Shown here in pieces: positions 31,083-41,568 of a stretch of 64,000 bases of DNA. Each line of letters starts with the position of its first letter. The first letter of the stretch is position 1. Below the pieces are notes generated by a model. It was given only the letters and a program-made list of their open reading frames with translations, did no database searches and was not told the DNA's origin. The DNA is taken from contig NZ_LMFR01000012.1 in the NCBI RefSeq assembly GCF_001426925.1, forward strand, positions 468,656 to 532,655. Direction: 5' to 3'. The translations under genes were made by a program, and so were the position numbers. The stretch is from Microbacterium sp. Root53 (lineage in GTDB: Bacteria; Actinomycetota; Actinomycetes; Actinomycetales; Microbacteriaceae).

Positions 31083-32852
31083 ATGCCTGCCATCGCCAAG
31101 GTGCTCATCGCGAACCGCGGCGAGATCGCCGTTCGCATCGTCCGCGCGGCCCGCGACTCGGGGATCTCGTCCGTTGCCGTCTACGCAGATCAGGACCGGG
31201 ACGCGCTGCACGTGCGCCTGGCCGACGAGGCGTACGCGCTCGACGGACAGACCAGCGCCGACACGTATCTGCAGATCGACAAGATCCTGTCGGTCGCCCG
31301 ACGCTCGGGCGCCGACGCGGTGCACCCCGGCTACGGATTCCTCGCCGAGAACGCCGACTTCGCCCGCGCGGTGCAGGCCGCCGGCCTGATCTGGATCGGC
31401 CCGTCGCCCGAGGCGATCGAGGCGCTCGGCGACAAGGTCACCGCGCGTCACGTCGCCGAGAAGGTGGGCGCTCCCCTCGCCCCCGGCACGCCGGGTCCCG
31501 TGGACACGGCCGACGAGGTCGTCGCGTTCGCGAAGGAGGTCGGCCTGCCGATCGCCATCAAGGCGGCGTACGGCGGCGGCGGCCGCGGCCTGAAGGTCGC
31601 CCGCACGCTCGAGGAGGTCCCCGAGCTGTTCGAGTCGGCCACGCGCGAGGCCATCGCGGCGTTCGGCCGCGGCGAGTGCTTCGTCGAGAAGTACCTCGAC
31701 AAGCCGCGCCACGTCGAGACCCAGTGCCTCGCGGATGCCGAGGGCAACGTCGTCGTGATCTCCACGCGCGACTGCTCGCTGCAGCGCCGTCACCAGAAGC
31801 TCGTCGAGGAGGCGCCCGCGCCGTTCCTGACCGACGAGCAGAACGCCACGCTGTACGAGGCGTCCAAGGCCATCCTGCGCGAGGTCGGCTACACCGGCGC
31901 CGGCACGTGCGAGTTCCTGATCGGCGCCGACGGCACCATCTCGTTCCTCGAGGTCAACACGCGTCTGCAGGTCGAGCACCCCGTGTCCGAGGAGGTCACG
32001 GGCATCGACCTGGTGCGCGAGCAGTTCCGCATCGCCGCGGGCGGCACGATCGACTACGACGACCCGACCCCGGTCGGCCACTCGATCGAGTTCCGCATCA
32101 ACGGCGAGGACCCCGGCCGCGGCTTCCTGCCGCAGCCCGGCCCCATCCACGTCTTCAAGACGTTCGGCGGCCCCGGCATCCGCCTCGACTCGGGCGTGAC
32201 CGCCGGCGACTCGGTCAGCGGCGCGTTCGACTCGCTGCTCGCCAAGATCATCGTGACCGGCCGCGACCGCGCCGAGGCCCTCGAGCGCTCGCGCCGCGCG
32301 CTCGACGAGTTCGAGGTCGCCGGCCTGCCCACGGTGCTGCCGTTCCACCGCAAGGTCGTCCGCGACCCCGCCTTCACGGCCGAGAGCGGCGAGTTCGGCG
32401 TGTACACGCGCTGGATCGAGACCGAGTTCGAGAACGACATCCCCGCCTGGGACGGCGAGCTCGAGGCGCCCAAGCCCGCCGAGTCGCGCCACACCGTGGT
32501 CGTCGAGGTCGCCGGCAAGCGCCTCGAGGTCAGCCTGCCCGACCGCATCGCGCAGGCGCCCGGCACCGCCGGCCGCCCCGCGATCGTGCCGCCGTCGCGC
32601 CGCAGCCACGCGGCCGGCGCGGTGACCAGCGGAGCCTCGGGCGACGCGCTCAAGTCGCCCATGCAGGCCACGGTCGTCAAGGTCGCGGTCGAGGAGGGTC
32701 AGACGGTCGTCAAGGGCGACCTCGTGGTCGTGCTCGAGGCCATGAAGATGGAGCAGCCGCTGCAGGCCCACAAGGACGGCGTGATCGCCAAGATCGACGC
32801 CACCCCCGGCACCACGGTCCCGGCGGGCCACCAGCTCCTCCAGATCAGCTGA
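31083..32852 (+). CDS. Acyl-CoA carboxylase, biotinylated alpha subunit (AccA3-like), 589 aa
   Basis: It carboxylates its own biotin with ATP and bicarbonate and hands the carboxyl group to beta subunits. Biotin carboxylase motifs: [14 protein letters not shown] at the N-terminus, [23 protein letters not shown] (ATP-grasp glycine loop), [19 protein letters not shown] and [16 protein letters not shown]. The C-terminal carrier domain has [11 protein letters not shown], with the biotin-accepting Lys at about residue 555. It is shorter and differently linked than the leucine-pathway alpha subunit at 35676. It probably serves the beta/epsilon pair at 23178-25003 and fatty-acid synthesis. Confidence 0.95.
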   Translation: MPAIAKVLIANRGEIAVRIVRAARDSGISSVAVYADQDRDALHVRLADEAYALDGQTSADTYLQIDKILSVARRSGADAVHPGYGFLAENADFARAVQAAGLIWIGPSPEAIEALGDKVTARHVAEKVGAPLAPGTPGPVDTADEVVAFAKEVGLPIAIKAAYGGGGRGLKVARTLEEVPELFESATREAIAAFGRGECFVEKYLDKPRHVETQCLADAEGNVVVISTRDCSLQRRHQKLVEEAPAPFLTDEQNATLYEASKAILREVGYTGAGTCEFLIGADGTISFLEVNTRLQVEHPVSEEVTGIDLVREQFRIAAGGTIDYDDPTPVGHSIEFRINGEDPGRGFLPQPGPIHVFKTFGGPGIRLDSGVTAGDSVSGAFDSLLAKIIVTGRDRAEALERSRRALDEFEVAGLPTVLPFHRKVVRDPAFTAESGEFGVYTRWIETEFENDIPAWDGELEAPKPAESRHTVVVEVAGKRLEVSLPDRIAQAPGTAGRPAIVPPSRRSHAAGAVTSGASGDALKSPMQATVVKVAVEEGQTVVKGDLVVVLEAMKMEQPLQAHKDGVIAKIDATPGTTVPAGHQLLQIS

Positions 32853-32854
32853 CG

Positions 32855-33148
32855 CGCTTTCGGCTCGCTCCGCTCGCTCAAGCCGTTTCGTCTCCGCTTC
32901 GCTCCGCTCAACGACCGGTCCTGTGCCTCGGTCGTCGAGGCGAGGAACGAACCGGAGTCGAACGGCGCCGGATCCTCGTCGCTCAACGACCACGGGGATG
33001 AGCCCGGAGACCGGCCCCGTGCGAGCGAAGCGAGCGTGGAGCGAAGCGACCAATCGCAGCGCGAAGCGCTGCCGAACGGAGCGTCAGCGACGTTCCTCGC
33101 TCGCGAGTGTCCGGCGCGGAGCGTCGGCGCGAGCGTGCGAGACACTCC
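32855..33148. repeat. Intergenic region packed with short GAGCGAAGCGAG-type inverted repeats
   Basis: These 294 bases hold no convincing gene. CTCGCTCCGCTCGCTC (32864-32879) and CGCTTCGCTCCGCTCAACGACC in the left part face GCGAGCGAAGCGAGCG and GGAGCGAAGCGACC (33021-33051) in the right part as imperfect inverted repeats. GCTCAACGACC occurs twice, and CCTCGGTCGTCGAGG (32926-32940) forms a hairpin. From memory, repeats of this kind (CGGTCGTTGAGCGAGCGAAGCGAG) are common between genes in Microbacteriaceae. It separates two convergent genes and may act as a terminator. Confidence 0.6.
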
Positions 33149-34360
33149 TCAAGAGAAAGCGTTCTCGAAGCCGAGGCTGCGGGCGATGATGCCGAGCTGG
33201 ACCTCGGTCGAGCCCTCGCCGATCGTGAGGATGCGCGCGTCGCGGTAGTGCCGCGCGACCGGGCTCTCGTTCATGAAGCCGTAGCCGCCGAAGATCTGGG
33301 TGGCGTCGGCGGCGTTGTCCATGGCCGCCTCGGAGCCGATGAGCTTCGCGAGCGACGCCTGGGTCGTGAACGGCAGGCCCGCGTCGATCCGGCGGGCGGC
33401 GTCGTGCATGACGGCGCGGGCCGCGGCCACGCGGGCCTGCATCCGGGCGATCGTGAACGCGATGTGCTGGTTGTCGCCGATCGGCTTGCCGAACACCACC
33501 CGCTTCTTCGCGTACCGCACCGCCTCCTCGAGGCAGCCCTGCGCCGCGCCCACGCACAGCGCCGCGAACGCCACGCGCCCCTCGTCGAGGATGCTCAGGA
33601 AGTTCGAGAACCCGCGGCCGCGCTCGCCGAGCAGGTTCTCCTCGGGCACCCGCACGCCGTCGAACACAAGGGGATGCGTGTCGGACGTGTGCCAGCCGAC
33701 CTTGTCGTACGCGGGCAGCGCCGTGAATCCCGGCGTCGGCACGGGCACGATGATCGACGAGAGCTCCGGCCGGCGCGTGCCGTCCTGGGCGCGGCGCTCC
33801 CCCGTCACGGCGGTCACCGTGACGACGCTCGTGATGGGCGTTCCGGAGTTCGTGATGAACTGCTTGGTCCCGTCGATCGTCCACCAGCCGTCCTGGAGCG
33901 TCGCCGTCGTCTGCGTCGCGCCCGCGTCCGATCCCGCCTCGGCCTCCGTGAGACCGAACGCCGCCAGGTTCTCGCCCCGCGCGAGCGGCGGCAGGTACGC
34001 CCGGCGCTGCTCCTCGGTGCCGAAGCGGTAGATCGGCATCGCCCCGAGGCCGAGACCGGCCTCGAGCGTCACCGCGATCGACTGGTCCACGCGCGCGAGC
34101 TGCTCGACCGCGATGCACAGGTGCAGGTAGGTCTTGCCCTGGCCGTCGTACTCCTCCGAGATCGGCAGGCCGAACAGGCCCATCCGCCCCATCTCGGCGA
34201 TGATCTCGAGCGGCAGGCGCCGCTCGGTGTCGTACCGGTACGCCGCGGGGGCGACGACGTCATCCGCGAAGGCGCGCACGCGGTGCGCGAGCTCCTGCAG
34301 CTCGGGCTCGAGCATCTCGGTGCCGGGGACCGGCGTCCGGGTGGGCGTGACGATCGACAT
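33149..34360 (-). CDS. Acyl-CoA dehydrogenase, probable isovaleryl-CoA dehydrogenase, 403 aa
   Basis: A FAD enzyme that would oxidise isovaleryl-CoA to 3-methylcrotonyl-CoA. Motifs: FGLTEAEAGSDAGATQTTA (signature 1), WTIDGTKQFITNSGT, FDGVRVPEENLLGERGRGF, and near the end QIFGGYGFMNESPVARHYRDARILTIGEGSTEVQ with the FAD-binding glycines and the Glu region used as base in this family. Its place at the end of the BCKDH/methylcrotonyl-CoA carboxylase operon gives the substrate; it corresponds by context to FadE19 (Rv2500c). A GGAG ribosome site precedes the ATG, and the upstream lyase gene ends 12 bases away. Confidence 0.92.
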   Translation of the reverse strand: MSIVTPTRTPVPGTEMLEPELQELAHRVRAFADDVVAPAAYRYDTERRLPLEIIAEMGRMGLFGLPISEEYDGQGKTYLHLCIAVEQLARVDQSIAVTLEAGLGLGAMPIYRFGTEEQRRAYLPPLARGENLAAFGLTEAEAGSDAGATQTTATLQDGWWTIDGTKQFITNSGTPITSVVTVTAVTGERRAQDGTRRPELSSIIVPVPTPGFTALPAYDKVGWHTSDTHPLVFDGVRVPEENLLGERGRGFSNFLSILDEGRVAFAALCVGAAQGCLEEAVRYAKKRVVFGKPIGDNQHIAFTIARMQARVAAARAVMHDAARRIDAGLPFTTQASLAKLIGSEAAMDNAADATQIFGGYGFMNESPVARHYRDARILTIGEGSTEVQLGIIARSLGFENAFS

Positions 34361-34372
34361 CGTCGTCTCCTT

Positions 34373-35206
34373 TCACGGGGCGGGGCTCGTGGCCCCGCGG
34401 GCTTCGCGCGCGAGGATGGCGCGCGCGTGTCTGAGGACCGGCTCGTCGACCATGCGCCCTCGGAAGCGGAAGACGCCGCGGCCCTCGGCCAGGCGTGCCT
34501 CGGCGAGCAGGTCGTGCGCCCACGCGATCTCGTCGTCCGATGGCGCGAAGGCCTCCCGGATGGGCGCGACGTGCGACGGATGGATCGCGGCCTTCGCGCC
34601 GAACCCGCTCGCCGCCGCGTCCTCGGCCTCGGCGCGGCAGCCGTCGACGTCGGCGATGTCGAGGTGGACCGCGTCGATCGCGGTCTTCCCCGCCGCGCCC
34701 GCGGCGAGGAGCACGGTCGACCGCGCGTGCAGCGCGACGGCGCGGTAGGCGCCCGCCCGGTCGCGGCTCGAGGTGCCGCCGAGCGACGCCACGAGGTCCT
34801 CGGCGCCCCACATGAGCGCGACGACGCGGGGATGCGCCGCGATCGCGGCCGCGTTCACCACGCCCGCCGCGGTCTCGCACAGCGCCACGACGTCGAGGTC
34901 ACCCAGCGCGTCCACGTCGTCGGCGCCCTCGGTCTTGGCGAGCATCACGACGCGGTAGGGCGAGCGGCGCACGGCCGCAAGGTCGTCGGCGAGCAGACCC
35001 GAGCGCGCGTCGTTCACCCGCACGATCGTGCGCGCGGGGTCGAGTGCCGAGGCGACGACCGCGGCGCGCGCGGCCTGCTTCGCCTCCGGCGCGACGGCGT
35101 CCTCGAGGTCCAGCACGACCGCGTCGGCCCGTTCGGCCGCCTTCCCGAACCGGTCGGGGCGGTCCCCCGGACAGAACAGGATGGCCGGGCCCATGTCGAA
35201 GCTCAC
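34373..35206 (-). CDS. HpcH/HpaI (CitE-like) CoA-ester lyase, 277 aa
   Basis: A TIM-barrel lyase with the acidic metal site: AVVLDLEDAVAPEAK near residue 30, TIVRVND, VVALCETAAGVVNA and LMWGAEDLVASLGGTSSRDRAG; the C-terminus has GFGAKAAIHPSHVAPI. It matches Rv2498c by family and by gene neighbours. That enzyme was reported to cleave (R)-3-hydroxy-3-methylglutaryl-CoA in leucine breakdown and to act on itaconate-derived citramalyl-CoA. I chose the GTG at 35206, which overlaps the upstream MaoC stop (GTGTGA). Assignment of the reaction rests on synteny. Confidence 0.87.
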   Translation of the reverse strand: MSFDMGPAILFCPGDRPDRFGKAAERADAVVLDLEDAVAPEAKQAARAAVVASALDPARTIVRVNDARSGLLADDLAAVRRSPYRVVMLAKTEGADDVDALGDLDVVALCETAAGVVNAAAIAAHPRVVALMWGAEDLVASLGGTSSRDRAGAYRAVALHARSTVLLAAGAAGKTAIDAVHLDIADVDGCRAEAEDAAASGFGAKAAIHPSHVAPIREAFAPSDDEIAWAHDLLAEARLAEGRGVFRFRGRMVDEPVLRHARAILAREARGATSPAP

Positions 35207-35679
35207 ACCGGCCTCCCCTGCATCAGCACGGCGCGCACGGCGCGGGCCACGATCACGCCGTCCTGATTGCGGCCGATGTGCTCGAGCGTGACGATCCCCT
35301 GCCCCGGGCGCGACCGGGACGCGCGGGTCTCGACCACGCGCGTCTCGCCGTAGAGCGTGTCGCCGTGGCGCATGGGCGCCGGGAACTCGACCAGCGAGAA
35401 GCCGAGGTTGGCGACGATCGTGCCGTTCGTGAGCTGCCCGGTGGACATCCCGACGATCGTCGCGAGGGTCATCATCGAGTTGACGAGCCGCTCGCCGAAC
35501 TCCGTCTGCGCGGCCCAGTGCGCGTCGAGGTGCAGGGCCTGCGAGTTCATCGTGAGCGTCGTGAACAGGACGTCGTCGGCCTCGGTGAGCGTGCGCCCGG
35601 GGCGATGCTCGTAGACGACGCCGGTCTCGAACTCCTCGAACCACAGCCCCCGCTGGGTGATGCGGCGTTCCTCGCTCAT
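35203..35679 (-). CDS. MaoC-family hydratase, 158 aa
   Basis: A single hot-dog domain. The expected hydratase motif (D-x-N-P-x-H) appears as [15 protein letters not shown], keeping the histidine and asparagine but not the usual aspartate; the rest ([38 protein letters not shown]) is typical of the family. By position it matches Rv2499c and would hydrate 3-methylglutaconyl-CoA to 3-hydroxy-3-methylglutaryl-CoA. ATG and stop overlap its neighbours by 4 bases each, so it is translationally coupled. Confidence 0.85.
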   Translation of the reverse strand: MSEERRITQRGLWFEEFETGVVYEHRPGRTLTEADDVLFTTLTMNSQALHLDAHWAAQTEFGERLVNSMMTLATIVGMSTGQLTNGTIVANLGFSLVEFPAPMRHGDTLYGETRVVETRASRSRPGQGIVTLEHIGRNQDGVIVARAVRAVLMQGRPV

Positions 35680-37589
35680 GACGCCTCCTCTCTCGCCGCA
35701 ATGGTGGCGAGCTGCTGCCCGCGCGCGACGGCCTGTCCGAGCACGGCCGCGAGGCTGACGACGCCCGCGATCGGCGCCCGCAGCACGTGCTCCATCTTCA
35801 TCGCCTCGACGCTCACGACCGCGGCTCCCTCCTCCACCGACGCGCCGTCGTCGACGTGCACGGCCACCACGGTGCCCGGCATGGGCGAGGCGAGTCCGGG
35901 GGACGTCTCCCGACGCGCGCGGCGCGCGGGCGCGGGTCGGACGACACGATGATCCCCGTCCGGGCCCGTCACCCACAGGGCGCTGCCGTCAGGCTCGGCG
36001 AGGACCCGGATGCCCTCGAGCTCGGAGAGCCGCACCTCCCGTGACGTCCCCGCGCGCTCGACGGTGGCGGTGCGACCGTCGCCGGAGAGCGTCACGGTCA
36101 CACGCTCGTCGCCGTCGACGTAGCGCAGCACCGCCCCGCGGGCGCCCGACACGCGCCACCCGTCGGCCCGCCACGGCCCCGTGACGGCGGGGACGTCGTG
36201 CAGCGCGCACGCCGCGAACGCCGCGTCGGGCACGGGGTCGCCCGCGAGCGCCGGGGCCTCGCGGTCCACCAGTCCGGTGTCCAGATCGCCCGCCACGACC
36301 GCGGGCACCGCGAGCAGGCTGCGCAGGAACCGGACGTTCGTCACGACGCCCGGCAGGTGCGTGTCGGCCAGCGCGTCGGCGAGGGCGGCGACCGCCTGCC
36401 GGCGCGTGGCGGCGTGCGCGACGACCTTGGCGAGCATCGGGTCGTAGTGGGCGCCCACGACCGTGCCGGCCTCGACGCCCGCGTCCACGCGCACGCCGCG
36501 CGGCCACCTCACGTCGATCAGGCGCCCGCCGGTCGGCAGGAAGCCCGCCGCCGGGTCCTCGGCGTAGATCCGCGCCTCGATCGCGTGCCCGTCGGGACGG
36601 ATGTCCTCCTGCGCGATCGCCAGCCGCTCCCCCGCGGCCACGCGCAGCTGCTGCTCGACGAGATCGACGCCCGTGACGAGCTCCGTGACCGGATGCTCCA
36701 CCTGCAGGCGGGTGTTCATCTCCATGAAGAACGACTCGTCCGGGCGCGCACCCGACACGATGAACTCGACCGTGCCCGCGCCCGTGTACCCGACCGCGCG
36801 CGCCGTCTCGCACGCGGCCCGGCCGATCGCCTCGCGCTGGGACGCATCCAGCAGCGGGCTCGGCGCCTCCTCGATCACCTTCTGATGCCGGCGCTGCAAC
36901 GAGCACTCGCGCTCCCCGAGGTGGATGACCGTGCCGTGCGCGTCGGCGAGCACCTGCACCTCGATGTGCCGCGGCTGCGCCACGAAGCGCTCGACGAACA
37001 GGGTGTCGTCCCCGAACGCGGCGGCGGCCTCGCGGCGCGCCTGCGCGAGCGCGGCGGGCAGCTCCTCGGGCCGGTCGACGCGGTGCATGCCCTTGCCGCC
37101 GCCGCCCGCCGACGGCTTGACCAGCACGGGATAGCCGACGTCCGCGGCGCCCGCGACGAGCGCGGCGTCGTCGAGGCCGGGACGCGCGATTCCCGGCACC
37201 GTCGCGACGCCGCGGGACTCGACCGCGGCCCGCGCGCGGATCTTGTCGCCCATGGTCTCGATCGCGGACGGCGGCGGCCCGATGAACACCAGGCCCGCGT
37301 CGGCGCACGCGCGCGCGAACGCGGCGTTCTCGGAGAGGAAGCCGTACCCGGGATGCACCGCCTGGGCGCCCGCGGCGAGCGCCGCCGCGATGACGGCGCC
37401 GCCGTCGAGGTAGGAGCGGCGGGCGTCGGCGGGGCCGATCCGCAGCGCCGTGGTCGCGGCGCGCACGTGCGGCGCGTCCGCATCCGCGTCCGAGTAGACG
37501 GCGACGGACGCGATGCCCATCCGGTCGAGCGTGCGGATGATCCGGAGCGCGATCTCGCCCCGGTTGGCGATGAGGACGGTGTCGAACAT
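35676..37589 (-). CDS. Methylcrotonyl-CoA carboxylase, biotinylated alpha subunit (AccA1-like), 637 aa
   Basis: Biotin carboxylase with a C-terminal carrier. Motifs: [57 protein letters not shown] and [14 protein letters not shown]; then a linker domain and [14 protein letters not shown] near residue 600, with the Lys for biotin. The extra 50 residues relative to the alpha subunit at 31083 lie in the linker that binds the beta subunit in the methylcrotonyl/propionyl type. ATG 37589 is the conserved family start; GTG 37598, overlapping the accD1-like stop, is also open. It works with the beta subunit encoded directly upstream in the operon. Confidence 0.93.
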   Translation of the reverse strand: MFDTVLIANRGEIALRIIRTLDRMGIASVAVYSDADADAPHVRAATTALRIGPADARRSYLDGGAVIAAALAAGAQAVHPGYGFLSENAAFARACADAGLVFIGPPPSAIETMGDKIRARAAVESRGVATVPGIARPGLDDAALVAGAADVGYPVLVKPSAGGGGKGMHRVDRPEELPAALAQARREAAAAFGDDTLFVERFVAQPRHIEVQVLADAHGTVIHLGERECSLQRRHQKVIEEAPSPLLDASQREAIGRAACETARAVGYTGAGTVEFIVSGARPDESFFMEMNTRLQVEHPVTELVTGVDLVEQQLRVAAGERLAIAQEDIRPDGHAIEARIYAEDPAAGFLPTGGRLIDVRWPRGVRVDAGVEAGTVVGAHYDPMLAKVVAHAATRRQAVAALADALADTHLPGVVTNVRFLRSLLAVPAVVAGDLDTGLVDREAPALAGDPVPDAAFAACALHDVPAVTGPWRADGWRVSGARGAVLRYVDGDERVTVTLSGDGRTATVERAGTSREVRLSELEGIRVLAEPDGSALWVTGPDGDHRVVRPAPARRARRETSPGLASPMPGTVVAVHVDDGASVEEGAAVVSVEAMKMEHVLRAPIAGVVSLAAVLGQAVARGQQLATIAAREEAS

Positions 37590-37594
37590 CGCGG

Positions 37595-39202
37595 TCACAT
37601 CCGGAACACGCCGTAGCGGATGTCGGGCAGCGGCGCCTGTCCGACGACGTCGAGCGCGAGCCCGAGCACGCGGCGGGTGTCGGCGGGGTCGATGACGCCG
37701 TCGTCCCACAGTCGCGCCGTGGAGTAGTACGGCGATCCCTGCTCCTCGTACCGGGCGCGGATGGGATCCTCGAACGCCTGCTGCTCGGCCTCGCTCCACT
37801 GCCCGCCGTCGGCCTCGATCTGCTCCCGCTTGACGGTGGACAGCACGCGCGCGGCCTGCGCGCCTCCCATCACCGACACGCGCGCGTTGGGCCACAGCCA
37901 CAGGAAGCGCGGATCGTACGCGCGCCCGCACATCGAGTACGTGCCCGCCCCGAAGGATCCGCCGACCACGACCGTGAGCTTGGGGACCCGGGCGCACGAG
38001 ACGGCCGTGACCATCTTGGCGCCGTGCTTCGCGATCCCCCCGCGCTCGTACTCGGCGCCGACCATGAAGCCCGTGATGTTCTGCAGGAACACCAGCGGCA
38101 CGCCTCGCTGATCGCACAGCTCGATGAAGTGCGCGCCCTTCTGCGCGCTCTCGGAGAACAGCACGCCGTTGTTGGCGACGATGCCCACCGGGTGGCCGTG
38201 GATGCGCGCGAACCCGGTGACGAGCGTGGTGCCGAAGCCGGCCTTGAACTCGTGGAACGCGCTGCCGTCGACCAGCCGGGCGATGATCTCGTGCACGTCG
38301 TACGGGGTCTGCAGGTCGACGGGGATCGCCGCGGCCAGCGTGCCGGGATCCACGAGCGGCTCCTCCGCGGGCAGCACGTCCCAGGGCGGCGCCGGGCTGG
38401 GCGGGAGCGTGGCGACGATGTCGCGCACGATGCCGAGGGCGTGCTCGTCCGACTCCGCCAGGTGGTCGGCGACGCCCGACACGGTCGCGTGCAGCTCGCC
38501 GCCGCCGAGCTCCTCGGCCGTCACGACCTCGCCGGTCGCGGCCTTCACGAGCGGCGGGCCGCCGAGGAAGATCGTGCCCTGCTCCGCGACGATGACGGTC
38601 TCGTCGCTCATGGCCGGGACGTAAGCGCCGCCGGCGGTGGAGGATCCCATCACGCACGCGATCTGCGGGATCCCGTCGGCGCTCATGGTCGCCTGGTTGT
38701 GGAAGATGCGGCCGAAGTGCTCGCGATCGGGGAACACCTCGTCCTGCATCGGAAGGAACGCGCCGCCGGAGTCGACCAGGCTGATGCACGGCAGCCGGTT
38801 CTCGCGGGCGACCTGCTGCGCGCGCAGATGCTTCTTGACCGTGAGCGGATAGTAGGTGCCGCCCTTCACGGTCGCGTCGTTCGCGATGATCATGCAGCGG
38901 CGGCCCGACACGAGCCCGACGCCGGTGATGATGCCGGCGGCGGGCGCCTCGTCGCCGTACAGCCCGTTCGCCGCGAGCGGCGAGAGCTCGAGGAACGGGC
39001 TGCCGGGATCCAGCAGCAGGTCGACGCGCTCGCGCGGCAGCAGCTTGCCCCGTGCCGCGTGCCGCTCTCGCGCGCGGGCGGGTCCGCCGAGCGCGGTCGC
39101 GCGCAGCCGCTCGCGCAGCTCCTCGACGAGCCCGCGCATGGCCTCGGCACGGGCGGTCGCCTCCGCGCCGCCGGGGTCGACCTGCGTCGTCAGCCGCTCC
39201 AT
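37595..39202 (-). CDS. Methylcrotonyl-CoA carboxylase, beta subunit (AccD1-like), 535 aa
   Basis: Carboxyltransferase for 3-methylcrotonyl-CoA. Motifs: [27 protein letters not shown] at about residue 52, [43 protein letters not shown], and in the C-terminal half [74 protein letters not shown] is the methylcrotonyl/geranyl-CoA version of the site, unlike VDVPGYLPG in the beta subunit at 23178, which supports the substrate call. Confidence 0.94.
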   Translation of the reverse strand: MERLTTQVDPGGAEATARAEAMRGLVEELRERLRATALGGPARARERHAARGKLLPRERVDLLLDPGSPFLELSPLAANGLYGDEAPAAGIITGVGLVSGRRCMIIANDATVKGGTYYPLTVKKHLRAQQVARENRLPCISLVDSGGAFLPMQDEVFPDREHFGRIFHNQATMSADGIPQIACVMGSSTAGGAYVPAMSDETVIVAEQGTIFLGGPPLVKAATGEVVTAEELGGGELHATVSGVADHLAESDEHALGIVRDIVATLPPSPAPPWDVLPAEEPLVDPGTLAAAIPVDLQTPYDVHEIIARLVDGSAFHEFKAGFGTTLVTGFARIHGHPVGIVANNGVLFSESAQKGAHFIELCDQRGVPLVFLQNITGFMVGAEYERGGIAKHGAKMVTAVSCARVPKLTVVVGGSFGAGTYSMCGRAYDPRFLWLWPNARVSVMGGAQAARVLSTVKREQIEADGGQWSEAEQQAFEDPIRARYEEQGSPYYSTARLWDDGVIDPADTRRVLGLALDVVGQAPLPDIRYGVFRM

Positions 39203-39238
39203 CGCCGCCCTCCCGTCGCCATCCGCGTTCGTCCCCCG

Positions 39239-40558
39239 TCAGCCCCGCGCGAGCGCGAGGGCCGGCCGCTCGAGCATCCGGCCCACGTCGCGCAGGAACA
39301 CGCTCGCCTCGCGCCCGTCGATCACGCGGTGGTCGAACGACACCGTGAGGGTCATGACCTCGCGGAGCGCGATCCCGCCGTCGTGCTCCCACGGCAGCCG
39401 GCGGACGGCGCCGAGCGCCACGATCGCGGACTGTCCGGGCGTGAGGATCGGGATGCCGCCGTCGACGCCGAAGACGCCCACGTTCGAGACGGTCAGGGTC
39501 GACGAGGTGAGCGCCGCGACGCCGATCGATCCGTCGCGCGCCTCGCTCGCGCGCGCGGCGATCGCCTCGGCGAGCTCGGTCGCGTCGAGGCGGTCCGCGT
39601 CGTCCACGCTCGCCACGACCAGCCCCCGCTCGGTCGCGACCGCGATGCCGAGGTTGATCCGGCCGTGGTACTCGATCTCCTCCTCGTCGGCGTGGAACGT
39701 CGCGTTGACGCCGGGCGTTCGCTTCGCCGCCAGGAGGATCGCCCGGCACGCCAGCGAGAGGAGCGTCGGCGACGGCGCGCCGTCATCCGCCAGATCGCGG
39801 GCGAGCCGCAGGGTCTCGGTCACGTCCGCCTGGAGGAAGCACGCGGCGTGCGGCACCGCGAGCGCGGCGGTCATGGCCTTCGCCGTCTGCTTGCGCAGGC
39901 CGCTCACCCGCTCCCGCCGGGAGGCGGGTGCCGCCGGACCGGCTGCCGAGCGCTCGAGGTCCTCGCGGGTGATCAGGCCGCCCTCTCCCGTCGGGACGAC
40001 CGCCGCGAGATCGATGCCGCGCTCCTTCGCGAGCCGCCGCACCGGCGGGAAGGCGCGCACACGGCGCCGCTCCTGACGCACGAACGGCGTCTGCTCGAAC
40101 GTGCGCGCGGCGCGCTTCGGCCGTCGCCCGTCGGCGACCTGCACGGATCCCACGAGCATGGCCACGCGCTCCGCGGCCGGCTCGCCCTGCTCCTTCGGCG
40201 ACGGGGACGACTCCGCCGGCCCGGGCTCGGCGGGCTCGGGCGATGCGGGCTCGGGCACGGCGGGCTCGGGCTCGGCGGCGGGCGCCGGTGCGCCGCCGGG
40301 CGCGAACGGGCCGCCCGCCCCCTCGACGTCGTATTCGACGAGCGGGGCGCCCACCTCCACGGTGTCGCCCTCGGCCGCATGGAGCCGGCGGATCACGCCC
40401 GCGTACGGGCTCGGCAGGTCCACGACCGCCTTGGCGGTCTCGACCTCGGCGATGACCTGGTTGAGGGCGACCTCGTCCCCCTCGGCGACCTTCCAGCTCA
40501 CGATCTCGCTCTCCGTGAGCCCCTCGCCGAGGTCGGGCAGCCGGAACACGACGCTCAT
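39239..40558 (-). CDS. bkdC: Branched-chain 2-oxoacid dehydrogenase E2 (lipoamide acyltransferase), 439 aa
   Basis: An E2 core protein. The N-terminal lipoyl domain has [16 protein letters not shown] and [14 protein letters not shown] with the lipoylated Lys near residue 44. A Pro/Ala/Glu linker (about 85-130) leads to the E1/E3-binding domain ([32 protein letters not shown]), and the catalytic domain ends in [16 protein letters not shown], with the active-site His. One lipoyl domain and this motif set fit the branched-chain type. The start overlaps the E1beta stop (ATGA). Confidence 0.93.
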   Translation of the reverse strand: MSVVFRLPDLGEGLTESEIVSWKVAEGDEVALNQVIAEVETAKAVVDLPSPYAGVIRRLHAAEGDTVEVGAPLVEYDVEGAGGPFAPGGAPAPAAEPEPAVPEPASPEPAEPGPAESSPSPKEQGEPAAERVAMLVGSVQVADGRRPKRAARTFEQTPFVRQERRRVRAFPPVRRLAKERGIDLAAVVPTGEGGLITREDLERSAAGPAAPASRRERVSGLRKQTAKAMTAALAVPHAACFLQADVTETLRLARDLADDGAPSPTLLSLACRAILLAAKRTPGVNATFHADEEEIEYHGRINLGIAVATERGLVVASVDDADRLDATELAEAIAARASEARDGSIGVAALTSSTLTVSNVGVFGVDGGIPILTPGQSAIVALGAVRRLPWEHDGGIALREVMTLTVSFDHRVIDGREASVFLRDVGRMLERPALALARG

Positions 40559-41568
40559 GGTGCGCTCCCTTCGAGCAGCTCGTGCGACGAACGCCGCCCG
40601 AGCGTCCGGTCGACCGCGTCGAGGATGCGGTCGAGGCCCGGCAGGTAGTGCGACTCGATCGCGGAGGGCGGGTACGGGGTGTCGTATCCCGTGACCCGCT
40701 CGGGCGGCGCCTCCAGCGCCGCGAAGGCGCGCTCGACCACGCTCGTGATGAGCTCGCTCGCGACGGACGCCTCGGCGGGCGCCTCGTGCGCCACCACGAG
40801 CCGCCCCGTGCGCTCGACGCTCGCGACGACCGCGTCGACGTCCAGCGGCGAGATCGAGCGCAGGTCGACCACCTCGATCTCGATCCCCTCGTCGAGCGCC
40901 GCGGTGGCGGCCTCGAGCGCCGTCTGCACGAGCGGGCCGTACACCGCCAGCGTGACGTCGCGCCCGCGGGTCAGCAGGCGCGCCGATTCCAGGTCGCGCG
41001 CGATCGCGACATCCACCTCGCCCTTGGTCCAGTACCGGGCCTTGGGCTCGAGGAACAGCACGGGGTCGTCGCTCGCGATCGCGGCCCGCAGCGTGGAGTA
41101 CGCCTCCTGCGGATCGGCCGCCGTCACGACGCGCAGTCCGGGGGTGTGCGCGAAGTACGCCTCGGGAGACTCGCCGTGGTGCTCCACGGATCCGATGCCG
41201 CCGCCGTACGGGAGCCGGATGGTGAGCGGCATCCGCACCCGCCCGCGCGTGCGGAAGCGGATCCGCGCGACCTGCGCGATGAGCTGGTCGAGCGCCGGCA
41301 GCACGAAGCCGTCGAACTGGATCTCGACGACGGGCCGCGCACCGCGGTACGCCATCCCGACGGCCGCGCCGATGATGCCGGACTCCGCGAGCGGCGAGTC
41401 GATCACACGATCCGCCCCGAACCGGGCCTGCAGTCCGTCCGTCACCCGGAAGACACCGCCGAGCCGGCCGATGTCCTCGCCGATCAGCACCACGGCCGGG
41501 TCGGTCTCGAGCGCGTCGCTCAGCGCGCGGCCGACCGCGCGGCCGAGCGTGAGCGTCTCGGCGGTCAT
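40555..41568 (-). CDS. bkdB: Branched-chain 2-oxoacid dehydrogenase E1 beta subunit, 337 aa
   Basis: Beta half of the thiamine-diphosphate decarboxylase. Motifs: VLIGEDIGRLGGVFRVTDGL (with the Glu that activates the cofactor), DSPLAESGIIGAAVGMAYRG, EIQFDGFVLPALDQL and RLPYGGGIGSVEHHGESPEAYFAHTPGLRVV. The partner alpha subunit is directly upstream and the frames overlap by 4 bases, as expected for subunits made in equal amounts. Confidence 0.94.
   Translation of the reverse strand: MTAETLTLGRAVGRALSDALETDPAVVLIGEDIGRLGGVFRVTDGLQARFGADRVIDSPLAESGIIGAAVGMAYRGARPVVEIQFDGFVLPALDQLIAQVARIRFRTRGRVRMPLTIRLPYGGGIGSVEHHGESPEAYFAHTPGLRVVTAADPQEAYSTLRAAIASDDPVLFLEPKARYWTKGEVDVAIARDLESARLLTRGRDVTLAVYGPLVQTALEAATAALDEGIEIEVVDLRSISPLDVDAVVASVERTGRLVVAHEAPAEASVASELITSVVERAFAALEAPPERVTGYDTPYPPSAIESHYLPGLDRILDAVDRTLGRRSSHELLEGSAP

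Noticed and set aside
35676..39749. One continuous frame that would fuse the carboxylase alpha subunit to a long upstream extension
   Set aside because: The conserved biotin carboxylase N-terminus ([11 protein letters not shown]) starts at 37589, and the real beta-subunit gene lies in another frame upstream. The extension is low-complexity antisense-type sequence.
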